DNA from: Dyadobacter sp. SG02
Lineage (GTDB): Bacteria > Bacteroidota > Bacteroidia > Cytophagales > Spirosomataceae
NCBI RefSeq assembly: GCF_900109045.1
Contig: NZ_FNYL01000002.1
Coordinates: forward strand, 857,886-897,061
DNA length: 39,176 bases
Direction of reading: 5' to 3'
Shown here in pieces: positions 1-9,164 of the stretch. The stretch's first letter is position 1; each line of letters starts with the position of its first letter. Below the pieces are notes generated by a model. That model saw nothing but the letters and a program-made list of their open reading frames with translations, was not told the origin of the DNA and made no database searches. Made by a program: the position numbers and the translations under genes.

Positions 1-2
1 AC

Positions 3-145
3 GGTGCTCTGCACCTACAATCTTACGGTGCGCTGCACCTACAAATCTTGCGGTGCGCTGCACTACAAATCTCGCGGTGCTCTGCACCTTAACGTCGAAG
101 GTGCAGAGCACCATAAGACTTGTAGACGTGTAGGTGCAGAGCACC
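3..145. repeat. cluster of six short triloop hairpin repeats
   Basis: Six copies of a 13-base near-palindrome (GGTGC, three bases, GCACC) lie at 3-15, 27-39, 52-63, 76-88, 100-112 and 133-145. Each can fold into a 5-bp stem with a 3-base loop. The first four read with loop TCT or GCT; the last two are in the opposite orientation with loop AGA. The spacers are also alike (close to TACAAATCTTA, or its complement after the inverted copies), so the block is a head-to-head array that could form a large cruciform. The third copy has lost one terminal base. No coding sequence covers it. It lies downstream of the susD-like gene and may belong to a dispersed intergenic repeat family; function unknown. 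Confidence 0.85.
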
Positions 146-209
146 GTAAGATTTGTAGATAATGGATTGGCGATGCCGGGTTTATTGAAATGTTTTAATG
201 GGTTGCCAA

Positions 210-1778
210 TCAATACCCGTTGTTTTGTTTCAATTTCGGATTTGCACCGATGTCGTTCACCGGGATGGGTAGGTATTCATGTTTGCCTTCCACGAACACG
301 GCGCCGCTGTTGGAACGGTATTCGGGGTGGGCTTTGAATGTCGCGGCCATATTGCCCCAGCGCAACAGGTCGAACACGCGGTCGCCTTCGAGCGACAGTT
401 CGAGCACGCGCTCGTCGCGCACGGCGGTGCGGAAGGCTGCCTGGCCCAGGCCTGCGGGGATGTCGGGCATGCCGGCGCGTGCGCGTACCGCGTTGATGGC
501 CGCGTAGGCTTGCGCATTAGGGCCGGAGGCTTCGTTAATGGCCTCGGCGTACATCAGGAGCACGTCGGCAAGGCGGATCATCCGGCGGTTGTTATTCGGA
601 TAACCCCAGGAGCCGGGTACGCTGGCGCTTTCGCGGTCGAAATTCAGGTATTTGCGCACCCAGAAGTTGTTCAGATTGGCGCCGGTCATCACTTTGGCGA
701 AATCATCCTGGTAAACTTTGGCGCCCGGATAGTTCCAGATAATGGTCGCATAAGCGCGCGGGTCGATCTTGCCGTCCTTGGTCTTTTGCTTCATAAACAG
801 GTCGTACACCCATTTGTTGACGGAAACACTGCCCTGGCTCGTATAGCCCACCGGCGCCACGTCCGACTCCCAGCCCTGTCCGCGTAACGGATTGGCGGTA
901 CCGCTCGTGCCCCAGTTGCCGTTCGGGGTGCTCTGGTATTGCAGTTCCCACACCGACTCGGAGTTGTTGTTGCCCGAGGCCAGGAAATTGTCCTGATAAT
1001 TGGTTACCAGCTTGTAAAGATTTGGTTTATCGACGATCTTCTTGAATTCGGCCGCCGCGCCGGTCCAGTCCTTATTGAACAGCAATGCCTTGCCGAGCAA
1101 TGCAGTAGCCGCGCCCCAGGTAGCCCGGCCGATGTCTTTCGGATCGACGGTTTCTGGCAATGCGGCCTGTGCGTTTTTGGCATCGTTGATAATCGATGCC
1201 CACACATCGGCTTGTGGCGCCTGTTCGATAAACAGGTCGTCGAGGGATTCGATGGGCTTGGTGATCAATGGGATATTCCCCCACATATTAAGCAGGTAAA
1301 AATGCGCCAATGCACGCAGGAACGACGCTTCGCCGAGGATCTGCTTCTTGCGGGTATCATCCATGCTGATATCGGGAACGTAGAAAAGCACCGAATTGGC
1401 GCGCGCTACGATCGCATTCAGCTCCGTCCAACCTTCGTTCACGCGGCCGTCGCTGCTCACGGTGGAAAAGGTGCCAGGGTCGTTTACGGCGGGGAACGGG
1501 AAGGGGTTTACGTCGTCGCCGCGCTGGATGGTGAGCAATGCGCCCAGCATACGGCCCCAGCCCTGGATGGTCGTAAGTGGCCCGTAGCAAGCCACAAGGC
1601 CTTTTTCGGCATCGTCGGCCGTTTTCCAGAAGCTTTGCACGCTCAGGTTATTGGGGTTGGTGAGGTCGAGGTCTTTTTTGTTGCAATTGACCATCACCAG
1701 TACCAGGATCATAAACAGGGACACCGGGTTCATCGCCTTCGTCCATGGAATATTTCGGAATATCGGTTTCATATGCAT
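210..1778 (-). CDS. SusD/RagB-family outer-membrane glycan-binding lipoprotein (fucose locus)
   Basis: This 522-residue protein is a SusD-like surface lipoprotein that would bind glycan and cap the SusC channel encoded just upstream. A hydrophobic stretch ends in a lipobox-like MVNC with the acylated Cys at about residue 32. The body has SusD hallmarks: an N-terminal region with the SFWKTADDAEKG stretch, an internal ADVLLMYAEAINEA helix, the NAVRARAGMP motif, ERVLELSLEGDRVFDLLRWG and a C-terminal EYLPIPVNDI stretch. The start lies 3 bases after the susC stop; ATG at 1772 or 1733 are possible alternatives. It is the last gene of the fucose operon, so fucosylated glycan is the likely ligand, by context only. 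Confidence 0.93.
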   Translation of the reverse strand: MHMKPIFRNIPWTKAMNPVSLFMILVLVMVNCNKKDLDLTNPNNLSVQSFWKTADDAEKGLVACYGPLTTIQGWGRMLGALLTIQRGDDVNPFPFPAVNDPGTFSTVSSDGRVNEGWTELNAIVARANSVLFYVPDISMDDTRKKQILGEASFLRALAHFYLLNMWGNIPLITKPIESLDDLFIEQAPQADVWASIINDAKNAQAALPETVDPKDIGRATWGAATALLGKALLFNKDWTGAAAEFKKIVDKPNLYKLVTNYQDNFLASGNNNSESVWELQYQSTPNGNWGTSGTANPLRGQGWESDVAPVGYTSQGSVSVNKWVYDLFMKQKTKDGKIDPRAYATIIWNYPGAKVYQDDFAKVMTGANLNNFWVRKYLNFDRESASVPGSWGYPNNNRRMIRLADVLLMYAEAINEASGPNAQAYAAINAVRARAGMPDIPAGLGQAAFRTAVRDERVLELSLEGDRVFDLLRWGNMAATFKAHPEYRSNSGAVFVEGKHEYLPIPVNDIGANPKLKQNNGY

Positions 1779-1781
1779 AGG

Positions 1782-4700
1782 TTAAAAAGTTAAATCCACG
1801 CCCACACTCACGAGTTTAGCATTCGGGTAAGCCTGAATATCGACGCCGTTGCTGAACAACCCGCTCTGGTAGGCCGTGCTGCTGTTTCGTCCGATTTCCG
1901 GGTCGTAGCCGCTGTATTTCGTGAAAGTCAGGATGTTTTGTGCGCTGATATAAAAGCGTGCGCTGGCGATTTTGGCATTATCCAGTACCGACTGTGGCAA
2001 CGAGTAGCCGATTGTAATGTTTTTCAGGCGCAGGTAAGAGCCGTCTTCAACGTAAAATGACGACGATCGCTTGTTGTTGGCCGGGTCGTTCTGGCTCACG
2101 CGGGGAATGTCGGTATTGGTATTCTGCGGCGTCCAGGAGCGGAGCACATCGGGGAACTTGTTGCTGCCGTAGTCGAGAATATGCTGGAAACGCTTCGCAT
2201 TCCAGATTTTGTTGCCGCTCACGCCCTGGAAAAACAGGCTGATATCGAAATTTTTCCAGGAACCATTACCTGAAAGGCCGTAGTTGAATTTGGGGAACGG
2301 GCTGCCGAGCCAGGTCTGGTTTTTACTGAATTTGAAATCGCCAGCACGTGCCTCGGGACGGCCGTCGTCGATCGCCTCCTGGGTCGTCTGATAAATGCCC
2401 AGTACCTCATATCCCCAGAAACAGCCCACAGGCTGGCCCACATCCGTACGCGTGGCGGTGAGCGACTGCTGGGTAAAACCGCCGCCGGTGATCGGGGTAA
2501 CACCGTCGCCGAGGCTGATCACCCGGTTGCGTATGCTGGTAAACGAGCCGGTAAGGCTGTATTTGAAATCGTCTTTTGCTCCGGCCGAATGGTTGTAGGT
2601 GACAGCCATTTCGAACCCGCGGTTGTTGATCGTGGCCGCGTTTTTGGTAATGGTACTACCCGCGCCGCCGTAGATCGGGATCGGGATATTGGCGAGAATA
2701 TCAAAAGATTTTTTGTTGAAATAATCCGCCGTGATATTGATGGCATTATTTAAAAGGCTCACATCCGCCCCGAAATCGGTCGTTTTGGTCGATTCCCACT
2801 TGATATCCGGGTTCGAAAAGTTGGTAAGGCCAATCCCCGGCTGCACGCCGCCCGCGAAATAGTAATCGGTGTTGACGTTCAGTACGGATGATGTGAGGTA
2901 GTTGGAAATATTCTGTGAACCCAGCGTACCATAGCTTCCCCTCAGTTTCAGGTCGCTTACGACGGCTCCTTTCGGGAAAAACGCTTCCTCGCTCACGCGC
3001 CAGCCCAGGGAGAAGGACGGGAATGTAGCGAAGGTGTTTTTGGGATACAAAAACTTGGAAGAACCATCGCGGCGGATCGTCGCGCTCAGCAGGTATTTCG
3101 ATTTGTAATTGTAATTCAATCTGCCCAGCACCGATTGCAACGCAAATTCCTGCAAATCGCCCGTGGTGTTCACATTCCGGTTCAATGCGGCATTGACTAC
3201 GCTCAGTCCATCGGAAGGGAAATCGGTAGCACCGGCGCCGAGGCTGCGGGCCGTACCGGTTTGGGAAGTATAACCGGCCAGCAGCTCGAAATTATGGTCG
3301 CCGAAGGATTTGTTGTAGGTCAAAGTATGCTCGATCAGCGTGGTGAGGTTGCGGATAATGTTCTCGCTCAGGTCGGCGGCGTCGTTGAATGCCTCGATGG
3401 AGCCGCTGAAAAAGAAGGCGGGCGTGAAGTTGTAGGAGTGGTTCACACCGTAATCGAGCCCCACATTCATTTTGTATTTTAAACCTTTCAATAGTTCGTA
3501 TTCCAAACCGATGTTACCGAGGATCTGATCGTTGGTATTAAGGTTGTCGTTCAGTTTGGCTGCTCCATACCAGTTTACCACACGGGATACCCCTGCAAAT
3601 GCCGGTTCCAGGCCGCCGAAACCACCTTTTTTGCTCGCATCGTACACCGGCATCGTCGGTAGCTCGCCGGTTTCACGGCCGAAATAGGTATTCGGGTTGT
3701 TCACGCTCCGGGAGGCCGAAAGCGACTCCGTGAATTTGAATTTGCCCTTGGTAAATGTCGAGTTGGCACGCAGGTTGTAACGCTTGAAGCGCGAATCGAC
3801 TACAATGCCTTTCTGATCAAAATATTGGCCTGAAATAAAGAATTTGGCATTCTTGCCGCCGCCGGAAAGGCTCAGGTTGTAATCGGTAAGCGGCGCGGAG
3901 CCAAGCGAAAGGTCCTGCCAGTCGGTGTCGATGGCCGGGTTGAACTGCGCATCGTTGCCCGGGGCGCGGGGAAGACCGTCGTTGTCGTGTGCGAGGTTGT
4001 TCCAGTTGGCATACTGGCGCGCATTCAGGAATTTGAGCTTTTTGGTAGGCGTCTGAATACCCGCCTTCACATTGAGGCTGATCTTGATATCGCCCGAAGT
4101 GCCCGACTTGGTGGTGATCAGCACCACGCCATTAGCCGCCCGGCTTCCGTAAATAGCCGCCGCCGACGCATCTTTCAGTACTTCGATGGATTCGACATCA
4201 TTCGGGTTCACAAAACCCATCGAGTTCGTAATCATCCCGTCGATCACGTACAGCGGCTGGTCGTTGCCGAAGGTACCCGTTCCGCGGATCACCACGGCAG
4301 GTGCCTGGCCGGGGGCGCTACCGCCATTCTGCACGACGACTCCGGCCATCCGGCCCTGCAAAAGGCTGGAAGCGTCGCCTGCGCTCACGGCTTTCAGCTC
4401 GCTGCCTTTCACGCTGCTCACGGCGCCGGTAATGTCGGCCTTTTTCTGGCTACCATAACCCACCACCACGATCTCGTTCAGCGAACGGTCTTCCACGGCC
4501 AGCTCGACGCTGAACTGCGAACGTCCCGCAATGGGTTCTTCGAGGGTTTGGTACCCTACAAAGCTGAATACGAGCACCGAGTCCTGCGGCTGCACGTCGA
4601 GGGTAAATTCGCCCTTTTCGTTGGTGACCGTGCCGCGCTGCGTGCCTTTCACGACGATGCTCACGCCGGGAAGCACGCCGCCGTTGCGCTCTTTGACCTG

Positions 4701-4829
4701 CCCGCGTACATCGCGCGCAGCACCCGACCCGAATGCGCTGCCGAAGCCCGCTGTCAGTAACAGGATGAAAATGAAGATGTTTCTCATAGGTTTGGGAATA
4801 TGCAATAATCGATTTATGTGTATTTTCAT
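1782..4829 (-). CDS. SusC/RagA-family TonB-dependent outer-membrane transporter (fucose locus)
   Basis: This 1015-residue TonB-dependent transporter would import oligosaccharides across the outer membrane together with the SusD protein that follows it. After a signal peptide (hydrophobic core about residues 17-34) comes a carboxypeptidase-regulatory-like domain (about 40-112, with LPGVSIVVKGTQRGTVTNE), then the SusC signature LNEIVVVGYG (about 117-126), a plug domain (about 127-235, with PLYVIDGM and SIEVLKDASAAAIYGSRAAN) and a long beta-barrel ending in VDLTF, the usual aromatic C-terminus. The first ATG gives a long n-region; ATG at 4787 (MRNIF) is an equally reasonable start. A 179-base gap separates it from the upstream fucosidase, so an internal promoter is possible, though no clear consensus was found there. 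Confidence 0.95.
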   Translation of the reverse strand: MKIHINRLLHIPKPMRNIFIFILLLTAGFGSAFGSGAARDVRGQVKERNGGVLPGVSIVVKGTQRGTVTNEKGEFTLDVQPQDSVLVFSFVGYQTLEEPIAGRSQFSVELAVEDRSLNEIVVVGYGSQKKADITGAVSSVKGSELKAVSAGDASSLLQGRMAGVVVQNGGSAPGQAPAVVIRGTGTFGNDQPLYVIDGMITNSMGFVNPNDVESIEVLKDASAAAIYGSRAANGVVLITTKSGTSGDIKISLNVKAGIQTPTKKLKFLNARQYANWNNLAHDNDGLPRAPGNDAQFNPAIDTDWQDLSLGSAPLTDYNLSLSGGGKNAKFFISGQYFDQKGIVVDSRFKRYNLRANSTFTKGKFKFTESLSASRSVNNPNTYFGRETGELPTMPVYDASKKGGFGGLEPAFAGVSRVVNWYGAAKLNDNLNTNDQILGNIGLEYELLKGLKYKMNVGLDYGVNHSYNFTPAFFFSGSIEAFNDAADLSENIIRNLTTLIEHTLTYNKSFGDHNFELLAGYTSQTGTARSLGAGATDFPSDGLSVVNAALNRNVNTTGDLQEFALQSVLGRLNYNYKSKYLLSATIRRDGSSKFLYPKNTFATFPSFSLGWRVSEEAFFPKGAVVSDLKLRGSYGTLGSQNISNYLTSSVLNVNTDYYFAGGVQPGIGLTNFSNPDIKWESTKTTDFGADVSLLNNAINITADYFNKKSFDILANIPIPIYGGAGSTITKNAATINNRGFEMAVTYNHSAGAKDDFKYSLTGSFTSIRNRVISLGDGVTPITGGGFTQQSLTATRTDVGQPVGCFWGYEVLGIYQTTQEAIDDGRPEARAGDFKFSKNQTWLGSPFPKFNYGLSGNGSWKNFDISLFFQGVSGNKIWNAKRFQHILDYGSNKFPDVLRSWTPQNTNTDIPRVSQNDPANNKRSSSFYVEDGSYLRLKNITIGYSLPQSVLDNAKIASARFYISAQNILTFTKYSGYDPEIGRNSSTAYQSGLFSNGVDIQAYPNAKLVSVGVDLTF

Positions 4830-5008
4830 AGTTTTTAATTGATTTATTCAATCCAAAAAACAGACGTGAAAATCCCGTTCGCCACCCCTTGGGAGCATGG
4901 CGTTATGTGAATGCGCAGACCGTACTGCGGGTACCGGCCTATCGCATTAGTTCATCGTTTTAAAAAGGCATTTGGTGTAATCATAGGCAGCAGGGAATAG
5001 GTGTATGG

Positions 5009-6748
5009 TTATGGGGCAGGAGGGAACAACTGAAATTCGTTCACGCCGAAATAGCCGTGGTAATCCTGGATAGCGAGCCTGAACTTCTGCGCTTTCACGG
5101 GCGCGACGGTCTTGTTCCAATCGCCCATTTTCGTGTCCTGCGCCAGCGAAACCCATTCAGTACCCTTCAAATAGAGTACTTCAAATTTTTTGATCTCCGA
5201 CTGCCCGTATTTCGATTCGCCGAGCTTGATCCGGCCGACGGTTTCAGGTTTGCCCAGGTCCACTTCCAGCCATCCGGTAGGTTCGTACAGCGCCATGATC
5301 TCGGGCGACTGGTAATGCAGGTTTTTACCATAATACTTCGAAAAATCGACGTCTTTCCGCCGCCCGATCTTCCACGCAGTTTTAGGATTATCGTCGAATG
5401 CGGCAGCCGCATCGTGGTAAAACTGGCCTACCGCGCTGGAAGCCGTAGCCTTGTGTGCGTAGGCGAGGGAGCCGGTAGCGGGCAATGGCGCGGTCGGTGC
5501 GATGGTCAAAGCGTCTTTGTCGAGCGTCAGCACGGCAATCGTGGCGACCGCATCGATTTTACCGGTCGGGTAGGTGAGGCTGATGCTTTTATTGTTTTGG
5601 GTAAACTGAACCGGGGTGCCGTCCAGTAGCTTCGCGCTTAGTATTTTGGCTGGAATGGCCGGTAATGCGATCGTCGGTTTTTCCGCATTGAGCAGGTGGA
5701 CAAATACCTGTTTGCCGCGGTAAGAACTCACATAATCCGGGCCTGGGGTGAAAACGCCGCCTTTGGTATTGTAAATGGCAGCCTGGTTTTTTGTGATCCA
5801 GTCGCCCATTTCGCGTGCTCTCGCGGCAAAATCCGCCGGGACGACACCGGTACTGTCCGGGCCGATATTGAAAAGCAGGTTACCGTTCCCGCCCACGCAC
5901 CGCAGCAAGGTGTGGACCGATTCTTTCAGGCTCCGGGGCGTATCGCCGAATCGCCAGGCCCATTGGTGCCCCATATTCGTGCAGGTTTCCCAGGGTACTT
6001 TGCCGTAGCCGGCCACAAAGCCCTCGGGCGTAGCGTAATCGGCATATTGGCCCACGTAGGCATGGGACTCGTCGGGCGTAAAGGGTTCCAGGCGGTTATT
6101 GATGACGATTTCGGGTTGCAGCTTGCGGGCGAGGTCGTATACTTTTTTGGGTTCGACGGGCGTCGGCCAGCCTTCGTAATCGATCCAGAGCAGGCTGATT
6201 TTGCCGTAGTTGGTCAGCAGTTCCCGCACCTGTTCGAGCGCGCGGTCGGCGAAAATGCCGTTGGTTTGCGGGTTACGGCAATCGGGGTCTTTCCAGTCGG
6301 CCACGGAAAAGTACCAGCCGATGGGCATATTGGCCTGGTGCGCCGCCTGTGCGAGCTCCTTGCACACATCGCGCCCGAATGGCGTGTGCATGATGTTGTA
6401 ATCATTGGTTTTGGTATCGAAAAGCGAGAAACCGTCGTGATGCTTGGCAGTAAGCACCATGTACTTCATACCCGAGGCTTTCGCTAATGCAACCCATTCC
6501 CTCGCATTGAAGCGGGTGGGGTTGAAGTCGCGGTACAGCGAATCGTATTTGGCTTTCCCATAACCCTCGCGTGACCAGCTGATCTCCTTTCCGATGCGCG
6601 AAACCGGCCCCCAGTGAATGAACAGGCCCATTTTAGCATCCTGCCACCATTTCAGGCGCTGCGCCTTCGGCATTTCGGTTTGAGAGAATCCGGGCTGGGC
6701 GAATGCCGCCAATAGTACTAATGCAAGTATTGTTTTTTTCATCATCAT
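5009..6748 (-). CDS. GH29 alpha-L-fucosidase with C-terminal F5/8 type C (discoidin) domain
   Basis: This exported 579-residue enzyme would remove terminal alpha-L-fucose from glycans in the periplasm or at the surface. It has a signal peptide (to about residue 22, GFSQ), then a GH29 catalytic barrel with HWGP (45-48), KHHDGF (102-107), the nucleophile region LLWIDYEG (probable nucleophile D190) and NLLFNIGP (290-297). A beta-sandwich linker follows, then an F5/8 type C carbohydrate-binding-like domain from about 430 to the end. Three consecutive Met codons open the gene; any could be the start. It lies 20 bases after the fucP-like gene and ahead of susC, in the same operon as fucose catabolism genes, which supports fucose as the product. 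Exact linkage preference cannot be read from sequence. Confidence 0.94.
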   Translation of the reverse strand: MMMKKTILALVLLAAFAQPGFSQTEMPKAQRLKWWQDAKMGLFIHWGPVSRIGKEISWSREGYGKAKYDSLYRDFNPTRFNAREWVALAKASGMKYMVLTAKHHDGFSLFDTKTNDYNIMHTPFGRDVCKELAQAAHQANMPIGWYFSVADWKDPDCRNPQTNGIFADRALEQVRELLTNYGKISLLWIDYEGWPTPVEPKKVYDLARKLQPEIVINNRLEPFTPDESHAYVGQYADYATPEGFVAGYGKVPWETCTNMGHQWAWRFGDTPRSLKESVHTLLRCVGGNGNLLFNIGPDSTGVVPADFAARAREMGDWITKNQAAIYNTKGGVFTPGPDYVSSYRGKQVFVHLLNAEKPTIALPAIPAKILSAKLLDGTPVQFTQNNKSISLTYPTGKIDAVATIAVLTLDKDALTIAPTAPLPATGSLAYAHKATASSAVGQFYHDAAAAFDDNPKTAWKIGRRKDVDFSKYYGKNLHYQSPEIMALYEPTGWLEVDLGKPETVGRIKLGESKYGQSEIKKFEVLYLKGTEWVSLAQDTKMGDWNKTVAPVKAQKFRLAIQDYHGYFGVNEFQLFPPAP

Positions 6749-6768
6749 AAAAATTCAAATCAATGCTT

Positions 6769-8025
6769 TTAAACCTGCGTCGCGCTTGCCTGCGCTCTCG
6801 TGTGCCCCGCCCGCGCGTAGTATACGAGGTAGACGTAGCAGAGCATGGGCACGATAAATGCTTTTTGTATTCCAAAACCATCGGACAATAACCCCATCAC
6901 CGGCGGTATCACAGCACCACCCACAATGCTCATGATGATCAGCGAAGAGCCTGTTTTGGTATAAATACCCAGATTTTTAATGCTGAGGGTGAACAGGATA
7001 GGGTACATCACGGATGTAAACAGCCCCACAAGCGATAATGCATATACCGACACATAGCCGGTACTCGTCATTGAAATACCCACCAAAACCAGCGCCGCTA
7101 CCGAACAGAATGCCAGGATCGCCGGAGGATGTGCTTTCCGTAGCAGGTACGCGCCAGCCAACCGCCCGGTGAGCACCAATGCCATATATAATGTGATAAA
7201 TAAAGCCGCGCTTTGCTCGGTAAGCCCCGGAATGCCGGAGACTTTGGCGTAGCGGATCAGAAAGCTCACAATGCCCACTTCCGCGCCGAGGTAGCAGAAT
7301 ACGCCCAGCGCCCCGAGCACGGTATGGCGGAATTTAAGCATATCGCGAATGCTGCCCGCGTGCCCGTCTTCGCCTTCTATTTTGGGTAGTTTAATAAAAT
7401 ACAATAACAGCCCGATGGCCAGAAACAGCCCACCCAGGCTTAAATAGGGTGTTTTGACAAGTTGCGCTTCGGCATTCAGATAGCTGCCGAGTTGATCGAT
7501 ACTGAATCCGGCGATCGTTCCCGGCGATACTTCCGTGGCGTGCAGCAGAAAACGGCTGCCAATGAACGGCCCCAGCGTAGCGCCCACGGAACCGACCGCA
7601 GAAGCAAGGCTCAGCCGGCTGGAAGCACGTTCCGGATCGCCAAGGACGGAAATGTAAGGCGTGGCGGTCACTTCCAGGAAGGTGAAACCGGCAGCCATGA
7701 TGAACAATGCCGTTAGAAACAACGGATAATAACGGGTATCGGCCGCCGGGAAGAACAGGAAGGCTCCCGCCGCGGCGGTGAGCAGGCCGGTAACCATACC
7801 CGCCTTGTATCCGAACCGACCGATAAACTGCCCCACCGGCAATGCCAGCAGGAAATATCCGCCAAAAAACGCCGATTGCACGAGCGACGACTGGAAATCG
7901 GTGAGCTGGCAGGCGCGTTTCAAATGCGGGATCAGCACGTCGTTGATATTCCGGCTGAGGTTCCAGATAAACATCAGGCCCATCACGACCAGGAGCGGTA
8001 CGACTACGTTTTTACTGTTTTTCAT
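6769..8025 (-). CDS. fucP: FucP-like L-fucose:proton symporter (MFS)
   Basis: This 418-residue inner-membrane permease of the FHS/FucP branch of the major facilitator superfamily has about 12 hydrophobic segments. In E. coli FucP, Asp46 and Glu135 are key for proton coupling and sugar binding; here the matching IWNLSRNINDVLIPH stretch carries D29 and the FLEVTATPY stretch carries E118, the same 89-residue spacing. The open frame extends 35 codons further upstream but that part lies inside the mutarotase gene; ATG at 8025, two bases after the mutarotase stop, gives the normal FucP N-terminus. Tight packing with the mutarotase, dehydrogenase and fuconate dehydratase genes supports L-fucose as substrate, though related permeases carry other sugars. 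Confidence 0.88.
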   Translation of the reverse strand: MKNSKNVVVPLLVVMGLMFIWNLSRNINDVLIPHLKRACQLTDFQSSLVQSAFFGGYFLLALPVGQFIGRFGYKAGMVTGLLTAAAGAFLFFPAADTRYYPLFLTALFIMAAGFTFLEVTATPYISVLGDPERASSRLSLASAVGSVGATLGPFIGSRFLLHATEVSPGTIAGFSIDQLGSYLNAEAQLVKTPYLSLGGLFLAIGLLLYFIKLPKIEGEDGHAGSIRDMLKFRHTVLGALGVFCYLGAEVGIVSFLIRYAKVSGIPGLTEQSAALFITLYMALVLTGRLAGAYLLRKAHPPAILAFCSVAALVLVGISMTSTGYVSVYALSLVGLFTSVMYPILFTLSIKNLGIYTKTGSSLIIMSIVGGAVIPPVMGLLSDGFGIQKAFIVPMLCYVYLVYYARAGHTRAQASATQV

Positions 8026-8027
8026 GG

Positions 8028-8378
8028 CTAATGGTCGTTGAGTAAAAACACAGGTTTCATTGTGGCCCAATGCTCGCCGGCGGCTGCTTCGGGCAGTTTT
8101 TGTTGGAAACTGTCCATCCAGGCGGCCCATTCACCCTGGCGGGGCAGGGTTGCCATTTTATCGAATGCGGTTTGGAGGTCGGTGCTGTCGTCGTGCTCGA
8201 CGATCATGAACAAATGCGTCCCGATCCGGTAAATCTGCATGTCGGTAATGCCTGCGGCGCGGATGCCGGCCGGGATTTCGGGCCAGATGTTTCCGGGCGT
8301 GTGGTGGTGCTCGTAAGACGCGATGAGGTCCGCGTTGTCGATCAGGTCCAGGGCCATGCAGGTTCTTTTCGTTGCCAT
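8028..8378 (-). CDS. L-rhamnose/L-fucose mutarotase family protein (COG3254, RhaM-like)
   Basis: A 116-residue cytoplasmic protein of the RhaM-like (DUF718) mutarotase family, which interconverts alpha and beta anomers of 6-deoxy sugars. Visible family features are a Tyr-xxx-His pair (Y22, H26) ahead of the IWPEI motif (31-35), the MQIYRIGTHLFMIVE strand segment (47-61) and the WAAWM segment (84-88). E. coli RhaM has the same arrangement with a catalytic His before IWPE. The length is typical. It is packed with 2-base gaps between the dehydrogenase and the FucP-like gene. In the Xanthomonas oxidative fucose pathway a COG3254 protein is the L-fucose mutarotase, so that role is preferred here over rhamnose by context. 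Confidence 0.88.
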   Translation of the reverse strand: MATKRTCMALDLIDNADLIASYEHHHTPGNIWPEIPAGIRAAGITDMQIYRIGTHLFMIVEHDDSTDLQTAFDKMATLPRQGEWAAWMDSFQQKLPEAAAGEHWATMKPVFLLNDH

Positions 8379-8380
8379 AA

Positions 8381-9145
8381 TTATCTTCTATAACCTAACT
8401 CCGCTCCGCCGCTCACAGGCATGATGCAGCCTGTCACAAACCGCGCCGCGTCCGAAACGAGGAACACGGCCACATCGGCGATCACGTCGCCCTCCGGACA
8501 ATCGCCGAGCGGATGGATATCGTCCAGGTATTGTTCTATTTCGTTTGCATTCGGTTGCTCGCCTGCCCATTTGCGGAGCATGGGCGTCCACACACCCGCA
8601 GGGCACACCGCATTCACGCGGATACCGAACGGGGCGTAATCGAGCGCCATAGCTTTCGTCAATGCGTTCATTCCACCTTTCGCAGCCACATAAGCGGCAT
8701 GGTTTTCCTGGCCGATTTCGCCCACCATGCTGCTGGTATTGAGGATATTGCCGCGGGTCTGTTTCAGGTATTCCAAACCGTATTTTGTGGTATAATAAAC
8801 GCTTTTCAGGTTGATCTCGAACAGGCTGTCCCATTCGTCGTCCGAGGTCTGGTCGAGCGGTTTGGACGGGCTGGCGATACCCGCATTGTTGTGGATCACG
8901 TGCAGGCTGCCGAATGCGGTTACCGTTTGTTCGATCGCGGTTTTGATGTCCTCTTTTTGTCTGACGTCGCCTTGCAATGTGAGCAGTTCGTCGCCGCCAA
9001 ACTGCGTTTTCAGCTCGTTCAATGCATTTTCATCGCGGTCGAGTACGCCTACGCGGGCGCCTGCGCACAGGTAGGCGGCCACGCATTCGCGCCCGATGCC
9101 CGAGGCACCGCCGGTGATGAATATCGTTTTATGGTTCAAATTCAT
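8381..9145 (-). CDS. SDR-family oxidoreductase, probable L-fucose or 2-keto-3-deoxy-L-fuconate dehydrogenase
   Basis: A 254-residue classical short-chain dehydrogenase. The nucleotide-binding motif TGGASGIG is at 11-18, an Asp at 36 after the second strand favours NAD over NADP, NNAG is at 86-89, N112 is the structural Asn, and the catalytic set is S139, Y152 and K156. The C-terminal PVSGGAELGYRR is normal for the family. In the oxidative fucose route two steps use SDR enzymes: oxidation of L-fucose to the lactone, and oxidation of 2-keto-3-deoxy-L-fuconate. Only one SDR gene is present here, and sequence alone does not decide between them. It sits between the fuconate dehydratase gene (19-base gap) and the mutarotase gene (2-base gap). 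Confidence 0.88.
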   Translation of the reverse strand: MNLNHKTIFITGGASGIGRECVAAYLCAGARVGVLDRDENALNELKTQFGGDELLTLQGDVRQKEDIKTAIEQTVTAFGSLHVIHNNAGIASPSKPLDQTSDDEWDSLFEINLKSVYYTTKYGLEYLKQTRGNILNTSSMVGEIGQENHAAYVAAKGGMNALTKAMALDYAPFGIRVNAVCPAGVWTPMLRKWAGEQPNANEIEQYLDDIHPLGDCPEGDVIADVAVFLVSDAARFVTGCIMPVSGGAELGYRR

Positions 9146-9164
9146 AATGCTGTTCCTGTTTGCG

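Noticed and set aside
1..145. Possible CRISPR array
   Set aside because: The repeated unit is a 13-base palindrome, copies occur in both orientations and the spacers are nearly identical, so there are no unique spacers; no cas genes are in the window.
939..1793. Long plus-strand open frame opposite the SusD gene
   Set aside because: It is an antisense shadow of a strongly supported SusD gene in GC-rich DNA; its translation has no recognisable domain, signal or composition of a real protein.
3987..4760. 257-codon plus-strand frame opposite the SusC plug region
   Set aside because: It is antisense to a highly conserved SusC N-terminal region and has no independent support.
4830..5008. Promoter or terminator between the fucosidase and SusC
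   Set aside because: I searched the minus strand for TAnnTTTG with an upstream TTG and for a stable GC-rich hairpin with a T tract and found neither convincingly; the gap is left unassigned.
8026..8130. N-terminal extension of the FucP-like protein
   Set aside because: The extra 35 codons overlap the mutarotase gene, are hydrophilic and Arg-rich, and have no counterpart in FucP; ATG at 8025 fits the family.
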